Of a DNA stretch of 64,000 bases, positions 25,101 to 38,500 are shown one piece after another. The stretch lies in contig CM049310.1 of assembly GCA_026874595.1 (NCBI GenBank), forward strand, positions 55,059,058-55,123,057, given 5' to 3'. The notes under the pieces are model-generated. The model was not told the DNA's origin. It saw only the letters and a program-made list of their open reading frames with translations, and did no database searches. Within the stretch, counting starts at the first letter, position 1. Every line of letters starts with the position of its first letter. This DNA is from Sipunculus nudus (taxonomy: Eukaryota > Annelida > Sipuncula > Golfingiida > Sipunculidae). A program made the translations under genes and the position numbers.

Positions 25101-28100
25101 TGATATTAGGCAGCCTTGAAGTGTAACAATGGCTTTTTTTATGGAAAACGGAGTTTTTTTCCTTAACATCTCGAAGGAACAAAGTCCTAATGACCCAATT
25201 TTCGGTATGGTAGGAGATTTTGGAGACATCTAAAATTATGTCAACAGCCTGGGGAGCATAGAGATGTGCACTGAATGACCTACAGTCATCAAAGTGGACT
25301 GCTTGACAATGTAAGGGAATACAACAAGAGCCTCCAAAAAAATTCAATAACTAGCCTAATTTTGCAGCTTTTATTTTCAAATTTCAGATTTTAACAGATT
25401 AAATCCTTATGTATACATGGTGTGAAAATTAAATCCACAGTGCTTACAGGAAAAAAACGTGCCGTGGCCAAAGTTGGGCAAAATTTAAGGTACCAATTTT
25501 ATATTTTTGCCAATATTTAAAAAAATTTAACAAATTTTGACCTAATTTTTGGTATACAATTAAATATTGATTAATTAAAGTTGTATTACTGGAAAAAAAG
25601 TCCCTACCTGTAACACTTTTGGTCTTAAGTGACCAAATATCTTCCTGATTTTTTTACAAAGTCCATTTTGTTTGGGCCCATAACTTTTTTAAATTATATA
25701 ATACTGACTTAATATCTGGCATGTACACAGGAACTATATAGAGGAATATTTATGGTAAATATGAAGAAAACCAGATGAGTGGTTTTGATATTAGGCAGTC
25801 CTGAAGTGTGAAAATAGATTTCTAATAAAAAATTGAGGTTTTTCCTTAATATCTCAAAGGAACGAAGTCCTATTGACCCAATTTTTGGCATGGTAGGAGA
25901 TTATGGGGACATCTAACTGTATGCCGAAATTCAGATTCGTAGGTCCAATGGCGTCGAAACGTGCCAGTCTTACGGACGGACATCCAGACGGACGGACGGA
26001 TGGACAGACAGACGGACGGACAATGGACCATGACTATAGCTCAGATGACTTATAGTCAGCTGAGCTAATAATTACTTGTATGTGTGCCATGCCAGATAAC
26101 ATCCAGTGCCGCTTAAATTGAATATTGAGTAGAAGGTACTCTTTCACATTGTTCCGTATTTAGTTATTGTTGAATAAAACTTGCAACTAAAGTAGTGAAT
26201 GTTGCCACAAGGGTAGCGCCACCTTGTAACTGTATAAAGGACTAATTCTGTCACTACCAAAATCATGTCGCGCCAAACAATGTTTGATTGGCTAGTGATG
26301 AAGTGAATTTAATATTTATGAAAGGTCACAGTTCATTATGGGGCCAAATTGCCATAGAACAGTAGAATATGAGTTGTTTTGATCAAGCCTTGGCCCTGAA
26401 CTAATTTCAACCAGCGGGGTCAATGCTTCCCGCACATGTCGGCTGCGCCATCAATGACTGTTCGAACATGCAATATCCGGTTGGAGAAATAGTAGACCTA
26501 GATAATAGTGAAATCCGCAGTTTATGAAATAATTTGGTCATTACAGTTCATAGTTTCATATTTGATAATAAAATATACTACTACTAATGACAGAGCGCGA
26601 AAAAGGAACCCCGAAATACAAAAACCGCGAAAATTCAGCCCCGCCAATATAAAGGCAACCACAGTATATAACTGTCCAAAAAGGGAGAGGTATCAATTAA
26701 AAAGGTAGATATCACATATCAGTTACTATTATTATCAGAACAAATTTTACATCCCCAGACTATCCGCATAGTCAAAGTTCTACTGTATTAATTACCTATA
26801 TCAATGGCAGCTTACCTGAATACTTTGACGAAGGGTGCAGACATCAAGTAAGGTCGTAGGTACTTTACCTCTGCCAAGTTCCCCTAAATATACAATATGT
26901 GTACACTCATAATGACATAAGCTCTACTTTTATTGTGCAGCCTTCAATCTTATCACTTTTTAAATTTTAAATGAGTTTACACTCTTGTTGATTATAATAT
27001 AAAATACAATAAGTCACAGAAATGATTCTTCAGAGGTTCCATTAGTAAAGGGTACAACAAAAATCTGTTAAAGATCATTATTTTAATTACATCACAAAAT
27101 ACAGTATGAAAGTATAAATGAGTATAAACAACAAAAGAAATGGCAACTTTTTCCATTCCCTGATTCAGATACTTTTGAATTAAATGATCAGTTGTGCTTC
27201 ATAAATTTATGACTGATTTTATGACTGAAATCAGACCATATGTGTTTATATATGGTTTCATTTGTGACCCTAAATAAGTCATGGCTTTGCATATGCCTTT
27301 TGATTACATCAGAAAAATAAAATAAACTTAGTTTATACTATTCCTGACTGTACTCACCATAAGACCCATCATGTTGCGAATAAGTTCATCACTTGTTTGC
27401 CATTTCTGAAATGTAAATAGACACAGATAAAAATATTCTCATACTTACTAAAAACCAAATGCCATGCTGTTTTATCTGATTAAAACTAAATATTTCTTGG
27501 CACCGCAGGTGCCATAGTATCCCCAGACAATTAAACCCCCCCCCCCCTTTAAGAATAGCCCCCCCCCCCCATCTTCAGTAGCAATTAATATCAGACCACT
27601 CTCATGGAAAAGGTCACTCTCATAGAAAAGTTCATGACCCCAATTTCAATATACATCATCCCCTAACCCATGTCTATGTATATGCATAATATGAAAGAAA
27701 TCTGTCCATTAGTTTCTTACTTATAAAGCTAACAGTGGCAATGATGGGGTATAAAATGGCACGAAAACAAGTAAAAGAATAACAGGTGACGCCACCAGTT
27801 TCCGGAACATGACAACACTATCCAAGTCAGTCTCCTAGTAAAGGCCATGACCCCATTTTAATAGGCTTCTTCCTCTCACCTATATCTATACATATAACAA
27901 GTTTGGTAAAGATCTGTGAAATATTTTTTGAGTTATTGTGCCAACAAGATTTATATGCGGTGGCGGCAGAACAGTCATGAAAACATAGTATCCCCCGACT
28001 TTGTCTGCAGATACAACAATAAAATCAACAATACCTAAGCAATCTGATTACAAAAACCATCCATGTGCATAAACATTCCAAGTTTGTCTGTACTTAAGTA

Positions 28101-31100
28101 TGGCTCAGTTATATGTATTACCTTAGTAAGTAAAGTTGTTAAGTTGACTGAGAGAGCCAAATTATACCTGATCGTTTTTACGCAAAGGGTTTTGGGTTTG
28201 GGATGTACAAATATAATGCTCAGGGATGCAGGGAAGAACTTTTGACATGTCAGATATCAGAAAGTGTCTTCATACTGCATAAAATTTATCCAGTTTTCTC
28301 AGCATTGGCATGACTTTCTGCTTACAATGGAATACCTCAGTTATCACATATATCTGCTTTATTTCATCAACAAGTGTACACTATTGTAAGAAATAAGATT
28401 GCAAGACCCTAAGATTCGGCAAGCTATTTACAAATAACCATTAATGATTTACAGGATTTTATTCTGACCTCCAGACAATTCAGGAAGAGCATCATGCCGC
28501 CTTCACTGAGAAAGCGTTCACAGTTGATGGGGGTCTCGTCTGTGACATTCCACATGGTGCTCCAAGCTGTCTCCAGGATCTCATCGCACTGACTGTGGTC
28601 CAGCTTGTACTTAATTAATGCCAGCATGCTCTGTAAAAACAGCATTCTCTCACTGAATAATCACATATAGGCTTAAAAGTAACAAACAGACAAAAACTGA
28701 GATTTCTATAAAAACAACTGCGTTGATCAGACACACACTGAAACATGACAAGTGCAAGTCATGCACTGCCTGTTGGTCACTACCCTGATTGGTTACTCTT
28801 ACAACTTAGCCTGCTGGCCCGAAAACTATAAGGTCAATTTCATCTTTTTACTTAAGTTACAACTGTAATTCAATCAGGTGAAAGACACTACTTAGATTTA
28901 ACTTTCTTATGGTAGCATCAGCTTTGGACTTTTTTTCTGAGATACTCGTTAATATAACATCTACACATACAGCTTCTGTACAAGGCTGAGGTGTGTCTGA
29001 AAAAAAGGGGACAGGTGTCACAAATATTTTATTTCAATACAAAAGAAGGAAGCAGAGGAAGCAGCCACTATCGGTTCTTTCAAAACTCTCGTCTCTTCAT
29101 GCGCACTTAGTGAAGCAAACACCACAGAACCTCTTTGTAGACTTGCTGACTGATCTTCTGGCCATGTTGCACGAACTCACTGAGGACAATGCCTCCAATA
29201 TCAAAGGACGCGACCAACATGACTTTGACGACAATTGTTACGGGGTGCACATAAAGAGAGATAAAGATAAACTCTCAACATTTTTGCAAAAGAAAGCCAA
29301 AAAGCACTGATCTCACAATGCACAGGCAGTCTGTTTGTTTATATCCATGCGTTAATAACATGTGGGAGGCCCACAAAAATGGCTATACTCCAAACAAGTC
29401 TGAAAGTGACACTTGGCAAAAAATCAGCCAACCATTGTCTTGTAAATGACATATGATGGCATTACCTCACATGTTCTCACCAGTAATAACAAATGACAAC
29501 TTCTGCAAATGCCAAAAAAAAAACACCTCCAGTCACAGGTTTTTTTTATGCCTTGTGTTTACTAACAGCTTGTAGTGAACAAATTTATTCATCCATCACA
29601 GGGGCATTATAAGAACTTGTCTCAGCAGAAATTACCTATCTACAGTTCATTAATAGGTACAAAGAGTAAACAAGAATTTATTTATAAATTCTATAAGGCA
29701 GGTGAATAGTCTGCTTTAAGCCTGCTCCTTTTGGAGAAAGAGGTGCAGTGTGGTTCAACTGTTTGCACTATTTTGAATACAAAGCAAAAGTAACTAATAT
29801 GGTGACATCCCAGCCGGATGATGTTCAGATAGACAATTTTGTGCCAGTTGGACGATTCCCAGTTAGATGATGAACAGTTGGACGATATACAGATAGACGA
29901 GCATGGGTTAATACTCAGTAAATATAATCAACTGTACGACTAACTGTCTAGTAAATTTAGCCACTGGACCCAATTCAACACACTTGTCGCTTAGCTATGT
30001 GCCAGTGTTTGGCACATTTTCTCCACAATAACCTTCATAATAACAGTTTAATGTACAGTAAAATGAGTTATAACAAACAACTGACACATTCCCTTGGTCT
30101 CTCAACTTCTCTAAACACCTAATAGTAAGAATAGCCTAACTGGGCTTGGCTCGTCATTCTGGGAGTTGTCAAGCTGGGCTCATCTTTATTGGAATTGTCC
30201 AGCCAAACATGTCCAGCCGACATGTAATCACTAATACACAGTGTGTGAGGCTTGCACTTGCACTTGTGATGTAGATTTAATTTCATGTTTTAAAACAAAA
30301 AAAGTTAACTTTCTGTAGATCTTGATAGCTTTAATATATTAAAAATATACTCAAACTGACCTTGATGGCTCCTAGGTCACCGACCAGCTGTTTCTCATGA
30401 CCTTCGACCTGGCAGCACAAACAGTTCAGCAGGTGAATTCCGATACGCTGTACAAACTCCTCATGTTTCTCAGGGACGACCAGGTCCAGTAACAAACAAA
30501 CCAGCTTCTCATACATGAACATCTGTGAATGAAAGATTAATGTGTCAACCAGAGAAAACGGACAATTTAAGACTGAAAAATTCTAAGGCACTGGCCAGGA
30601 GATTTGTTGGAATATACAAAAAAGCTGGTGGGATGAAGCATATAAACTGTGAACCAGAGGAAAAAACACATCTAATTTTTTTTCATTATATAAGCTCTAT
30701 AGAAGTGGCCCTGTAATGTTTTAGTATATCTAATTAAACTTATTTATTTCTGTTGATGGTGTAACTTGGCAGACTAAGGTAAGACCAGGAAGAAGAGTGG
30801 CAAGTAGACTTTTAACAATGATCAAAACGTGGTGGTTTATAAGAAATACAGTTATTGCCTTATGACCACCTCGGTTTAGCGCCCATCTATAAATAACAAC
30901 CACCTTTTATGGTCCAAATTATCTTTTGCTGTTTAAAGAGACCTTGCCTAGACAACCACCTTCAAAATGTGACCACTTTATTGAGGTTCCGTTGGTGGTT
31001 GTAATTTCAAGGTTTACTGTAAAACTCATTTAGCACCAAACGAGTAATACATGAGCTCTGGTATTTTTCCCACAACTGAAAAATCCATGAGTAATGAATT

Positions 31101-34100
31101 AATTATAAGATTATAAGGACTAAATTAGAAACCTGAAATAGACTTTAACCTGCAGTTATAGCAGAGATTAAATGGGAAGGATCAAGTAAGAACATCACTC
31201 ACAACATCCTGAGGGATTTGAAACTGACAAAGTGTCAGACAGCCATTCCTCAGCATCTGCAATACAAATATACAGATGAAATATTAAACAATAACTGCAT
31301 CATAGTTATAGTGCTAGATATTATTTATGCTACAGAAGAATTATTTATGTAGCTTCAGAATATTTCATCTTAAGGTAGCATCTCTGGCAAAATTTAAATT
31401 TAAAATCAAGGCTTTTTCAAATGCATATTAGACTCCATAAAGCATATATCATTTTAAAACCTGGTACAGAGCTCTTTCTTATGGTACATGTATTTTCAAA
31501 ATTCAAAGTCAATCATATGAAATTTTAACATTTTTGAAAATTTTGAATTTTTAAATGGTACACAATTGTAAGCAAACAGTAACAGCAAAACACTTTAAAA
31601 TGGGCTAATATTAAACAACATGACAATATCTCAATTTTTTTCCTGTATCATGTTTCTTTTTTTAACTTAGAACTGAATTTTTAAATTCTAATTCAATAAA
31701 TAATTTTACATTTCATTCTAGACATGAGGAAACACTTCCTGTAATTTTGTCATTATATTATAACACGCCATATCTGCAGTTGAGATGACCTTGATTTTAG
31801 GTGGATGTCATGTATTTGGCTTTAAATGAGGAATATTCAACATCACCAAACAGAAAAAAAAGTTAAATAAATTCAATATATTTAAAAATATAATCTTCAT
31901 TAACAGTTTTTCCTTTCAATGAATATATACACATACCATGTGACTATAATAAGAAAATACACATATACATAATTCTGTAATCCATTAATATTCATAAAAT
32001 TAAGTATCATTCATTTCTATGTTTCGCCTGAATTTCTTAAATAAAATCTTGAACAATAAACATTGAGAATATGTGAAACTAGAAGCTACTCTAAAGTCAT
32101 ATAATTGTTGAAGCATGGCACTTACTGTGGAATCACTGTTATAATTATCCATGGCTGTCAACAGTACCCGTATGATTTCTCTGAATGAGATTAAAAAGAT
32201 AAAATATTATAACTAATACCTACAATCAATGTGCTAACATCAATATCCACATCTGTAGCACACAAAACATTTAGTTGTGCATGCAGAGTGTAAGTTCCAG
32301 GACAGTTAAGTGAAATAAATCTATAAAAATGATCTCCTTCTGTAAGTACAGAAAAATAAAACTTGGTTTAAACATATTTATTTAAACAGGATTACAAAAG
32401 TAGCCTATTTCGCTTAATTGTACCCATAAACACATTCTTAATACAATAGTGATACTATGTGAAAATTCAAATTTGTGACAACACAAATTTATCCAGTTTG
32501 TTATACGAGCAGAAATTATCTATCTGGAGTTAATAACACCTGTGCATTCACCTGACCTAGAATTTTGTTGTTGTCTAAACTTATCTTGTGGTTATACATT
32601 TGATTGTACCAAAATCCTAAAACCTTTTTTATCCAACTCAGATATTCAACTCTACTGTTGTTTTGTGTGTTAGTGTAGACAATAAACATTATCTTGTTCC
32701 AGTAAAGCTACGTTTCCATAAGCTAGTGAGCAAAGGTGATGAGATGTTTGATTTCTTTTCTGCAAAATCACATTACAGAAAGTTTTGTTTCATTAGGTGA
32801 ATTTTGAAACTTACCATAGCGAGTATTCTAGAATTAAACACATAGTCTAATCTGTATTTATCTGAAAATGATTAATATGTTGACTGACATATTTAAAGTT
32901 ACTTTCCCTCTGTGAATTTTCAATGTCACACATTGCTTATCATGTAAACATCATTGTCATAGATCTGGCAACCTTAAAAGTATAGTGTCTTTTTTTTTTT
33001 ATAAATTCTACCAATTTCTTTACATCACGACCAGCAAACATTGTCACATGCTGTAAACTAAGGGGTGCCTGCCCTTTGTGACCTCATTTTAAGAAATCCC
33101 CATGCGAATGCCATTACAGGTCTCTGAATCACTACCAGGAGTGTTTACGAAAATCACAGTTGCATTCAATCTCATCTTGGTGCTGGCTTACACTTTCCAG
33201 TAAGGTTACCATAGAAGCGATTTTTATTGTACTCAAGTTCGATCTCACATCGGTAATAATGGAAACACAGCTTTACAGATTTAAAGTGAGATATAGAGGG
33301 CTGACCCCCACATGATATCATTACAGCATGAATAAACATTTTATACCAAAGAAGGGAAAATTGGAAGCATCGACAGGTTACCTGGGAGAACGTAGTAAAA
33401 TATTTCTTACCTGCGTGACTTTGCATTGAGTTTAGTTTTTACAGAACTTTTAACAACATAAAACAATGATGCACTGGCTGATATCTGCACCAGTCTCTCT
33501 AACGGATTCCGCCTCATTGCATTCAGCAGCAGCTAAAAAATAAATTACAGTTCCCAGATTACTAAGTAAAGGACACTGGAATTAAAGCTTTGACATCTTT
33601 ACCTGTATCCCAAATTAAACATAAATTTGGGAGTGAACATCCAGAAAAAAATACTTCAGCCTTTAAATACAAACAATTATTAATAAATGTGTACTTAGAT
33701 TATTACATAAATTTTAACTAATAACAGTCATTTTTTTAAAATCCATGCTTAGTGTATGCAGTAAAACCCAATCACAATAATGGATATACTTGTAAGACAA
33801 ACACATCTTATCATAATAACATGATTTTTTAATTAATTTCAATTTTATTTAACAAACATGATTATCCATTTTCCCCGAAAAAGATATCCTAAAATATTTC
33901 TAAAATCTCTAAAGGTCATACAGCTAATTCATAGTAAAATGCAAGAATTAATGATTCTGTTGCTTTTTGTGGATGTAAAAAATACAGAATATTTATAGTC
34001 AATATATACTGAATATTTATAGTTTACATTAATAGTTTATTATTATTATCAAATCATCAAGCTCTCATAACACCAGTGATTACAAGCTGCAAAACATGAC

Positions 34101-35423
34101 AGTTAAAAAAAGTAATGATACCAGGAAGAAAAGACATATATCTATAAATGATGGTATAATAAGAAGTACCTGTAATGCCAACTTATGCTTGGTTGGTTGA
34201 AGGCTCTCAGACCTGACTAGATTGAAGAACTCATTAAGGGCCTTGATGAGGAGATCAACATGTTCACAGTATGTCTGGACAGCCAGTAGAACCTGGTCGC
34301 AATTAGCAGTGCCCGTTACCTGCGGTCCAGACATGACCATATAGTAAGTACAATTCAGCAATAATACACTGAGACATAAGCTAAACCTTTGTAATGGGGA
34401 CACCTATGATCATTAACCTGTTGCTGATTCACAGCTGTTATGCACTGCTAGCCTTTAGTAGGGACAACTAAAGCATAAAATCAGTGTTGACCTATATGTT
34501 GGTATGTTTAATTTGATCATAAGTAGCTCACGCTATCTTACTTCCAAAGGAAAGAAGTATTTTTTTTCTGTGAAAATAAAAACTAGCACAGGACCGTTTG
34601 TTCATCTGAAGTGTGCAATAACACCTGGCCCTTTCGCCACATACCAAAGTGCAAATATGCAATGGCTCCTTGCCATGTAAGCCTACTGGAATCCATTGAG
34701 TGCATGTGACACAAGATTTATAGCTGGATGGTTACAATGATTTCTTTATGCTTAAATATACTGACAATCACAACTGCATATGATATAGTACATTGTTGGT
34801 ATAAACAACAGTGGAAACCTACAATTACGAGCACCCTTTATACGTCAACGTAATTTGGGGTGGTCATATGCTATATGGATCTGAATGCTTGGGGGAGGTG
34901 AAAGCAGACATCAGCAAAGTCAACGCTTTCAACAACAGCTGTCTCCGAAGGATATGTAACATATACTGGCCAAACAGAATCTCAAATGAGGACCTCTACC
35001 AGAGGACCAGTTGCCAGGATATCATCATGGAGATCAAAAAGCGGCGCCTTAGCTGGCTTGGACACATCCTCAGGATGGAAGAGAGCCGGATACCCAAGAC
35101 TGCACTTCACTGGACACCAACAGGGAAACGGAAACCAGGACGCCCAAAAACAACTTGGCGAAGGACCGTAGTCAGTGAACTGGAGCAGATGGGACTTACC
35201 TGGGGAGAAGCCAAGAGAAAAGCACAGGACAGGAGCCAATAGAGGGACATAGTTGCAGCCTCTTGCTCCTATAGGAGCTAGAAGGATAAGTAAGTAAGTA
35301 AGTAAGTATATTTGTGAAATTCTAATTTACCTGGATCGTATACTAGCATTCAGGACCAAGAAAAGTGGTCGTAACTGTGGGGTAGGTCGCATTTATAGGG
35401 TGGTCGCAAGGTGGGATTTCACT

Positions 35424-35467
<44 letters not shown>

Positions 35468-35488
35468 ATATAAATAGATAGACAGATA

Positions 35489-35522
<34 letters not shown>

Positions 35523-38500
35523 AATGAAAATTGCAGAAGGTAATTTATAATTATGTGTGTCACCTGTTTTGCAGGAATGGAGTCTCTGAAGCATGCATCA
35601 TATGCACAGTCATACAGACCGAGGAAGTCAAACATTCGCCCCTCAAGACCAGGAATGCTGCATCTTCTCCCATCATTCCTACAACAGATAATCCAAAAAA
35701 ATTTTAGGAACTATTGCTCTAAAAATTTAACTTACAACAATAACTGTTTGGCACTAAATAATTTTCCATCCATATGGTCATTAAAAGTAATGTTCACACT
35801 ATGGAGGTGTTACAGAGATGTATTCCACCAAATTCCCCTAATTCATACAGTATAAAGTAAACAAATACAAAAAACAAGGGACCAATGGGTCACATCGCTC
35901 AGCTGAATTTTGGAAAATATTAGTAACTGTAAAAATATTTTTATTTCTTTTAGTTTTTCATGTATAATATCATTAGAAAAGCTATGAGAAAATTGCCCTG
36001 CTAAAATGAAACTCTGTAAATTATAGAATAATGGACATGAGCTAAACCATTTAGTGATGCACCAAGGGAACAAATAGGCCTACGGTAAGTGTTATATAAA
36101 AGTAACATTTCATAAACAAATAATGTGTGAAGGTAATTAAGTTTCAAAAGTTAAATATATGGCCATATGAGTTAAAAATTAATCCCACAAAGTTTGACCA
36201 ATATTCCTAATTTTAATACTAAGTTAATAGTGTTATGCACACCTAGGCCCCGCCAACTTTAAGAGATATGAATGGTATGCTACAAAGTATTTATATCTTC
36301 TTAAATCTTGTCAGTTAGCACTAAATTAGATCCTAATATTTTATCACATTTGAATATTAGGATTAAATTCCTGAAATTTTTTTCTTTAAAAAAATCAAAA
36401 TTGTCCAAGTCTCATCAAAAAGAATTTATTTAACATTAAAATTGTAAGATTCAACTTGTTTATTAGTCCTGTGTATTGAAGGGGTGGGTGGGGGGAGGGG
36501 TCTCTGTTGTCACTGCTTCTTGCTGTTAATTTTAATATTCATCTAGTTCATAGTAAAGGTCTGTCAACAGAATGGGGGGGGGGGGGGGGTGCCAGAGAAA
36601 AAGGATCCCTGTGGTATGGTATTAACTGCAGACAGCCTGATCAAGCTCAACTCAGTGGAGAGAGGGCTTGCCCTAGTAATGGGATTGCATAACATTATGC
36701 CAACAGCCTGGGGAGCATAGAGAGCTGCACTGAATGACCCACAGTCAACAAAGTGGACTGCTTGACAATGTAAGAAAATACAACAAGAGCCTCCAAAAAA
36801 TTCAATAACTAGCCTAATTTTGCAGCTTTTATTTTCAAATTTCAGATTTTAACTGATTAAATCCTTATGTGCACATGCTGTGAAAATTAAATCCACAGTA
36901 CTTACAGGAAAAAAACGTGCCATGGCCAAAGTTGGGCAAATTTTAAGGTACCAATTTTTATTTTTGCTCATATTTTAAAAAATTTAACAGATTTTGATCT
37001 AAGTTTTGGTATACAATTAAATTTTGATTAATTACAGTTGTATTACTGAAAAAAAGTCCCTACCTTTAACACTTTTGGTCTTAAGTGACCAAATAACTCT
37101 CCTGATTTTTTTACAAAGTCCATTATAATTGAGCCCATAACTTTTAAATTATATAATACAGATCTTATTTCTGGCATGTACATAGGAACTATATAGAGGA
37201 ATATTTATGGTAAATATGAGGAAAAACAGATGAGTGGTTTTTATATTAGGCAGTCCTGAAGTGTGAATATATGTTTTTAATAAAAAATTGAGGTTTTTCC
37301 TTAATATCTTGAAGGAACGAAGTCCTAATGAGCCAATATTCGGCACGGTAAAATGTCATGGGGACATCTAATATTATGCCAACAGATTGGGGAGCATAGA
37401 GATGTGCACTGAATGACCTACAGTCACCAAAGTGGACTGCTTGACAATGTAAGGGAATACAACAAGAGCCTCCACAAAAATGCAATAACTAGCCTAATTT
37501 TGCAGCTTTTATTTTCAAATTTCAGATTTTAATAGATAAAATCCTTATGTGTACATGCTGTGAAAATTAAATCTACAGTACTTACAGGAAAAAGACGTGC
37601 CGTGGCCAAAGTTGGGCAAAATTTAAGGTACCAATTTTATATTTTTGCCAATATTTAAAAAAAATTTAACAGATTTTGATCTTATTTTTGGTATACAATG
37701 AAATTCTGATTAATTAAAGTTGTATTACTGAAAAAAAGTCCCTACCTTTAACACTTTTGGTCTTAAGTGACCAAATATCTTTCCTGATTTTTTACAAAGT
37801 CCATTCTTTTTTGGCCCATAAATTTTTTTAATTAAATAATACTGACTTAATTTCTGGCATGTACATAGGAACTATATAGAGGAATATTTATGGTAAATAT
37901 GAAGAAAACCACATGAGTGGTTTTGATATTAGGCAGTCCTGAAGTGTGAAAATAGATTTCTAATAAAAAATTGAGGTTTTTCCTTAATATCTTGAAGGAA
38001 CTGAGTCCTAATGAGCTAATATTCGACTCGGTAAGATATCATAGGGACATCTAACTTTTTGCCAAATTTCAGATTCGTAGGTCCAATGGTGTTAAAACGT
38101 GCCAGTCTTAGGGACGGACATCCGGACGGACGGGTAGACGGATGGACGACGGACAATGGAACACAACTATAGCTCAGATGACTTATAGTCAGCTGAGCTA
38201 AAAATTCAAGTACACAGCAGGCAAATAAGAAGGGCATGACTGAAAACCAAGTTATTCAACATATAGCAGAATATAGTATGATAATTTCATGGTCTTAATT
38301 AAGAATTGGATAAACCAATGTTTACATTATATAAAGTATATTTATTGAATGATTCCCAATACATGTAAGCTCACATTGTCCTGGCCTGCTTGTGCAGCCT
38401 GTGAGAAACCTCTTCTGGTTTCTGGAAGCCAGCCAGATTTGTACCCGAGAGGTCCAGTGCTGTCAGGTGAGGGAGATGATGAAGCAGCGAGCTTAGGTGC

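Noticed and set aside
24990-38240. Related minus-strand frames (GGSCCIPLHCQAVHF-type) at 25024 and 37246 as a small gene family
   Set aside because: They are the repeated core of the helentron-like elements read antisense. Conservation follows the DNA repeat, not codon structure.
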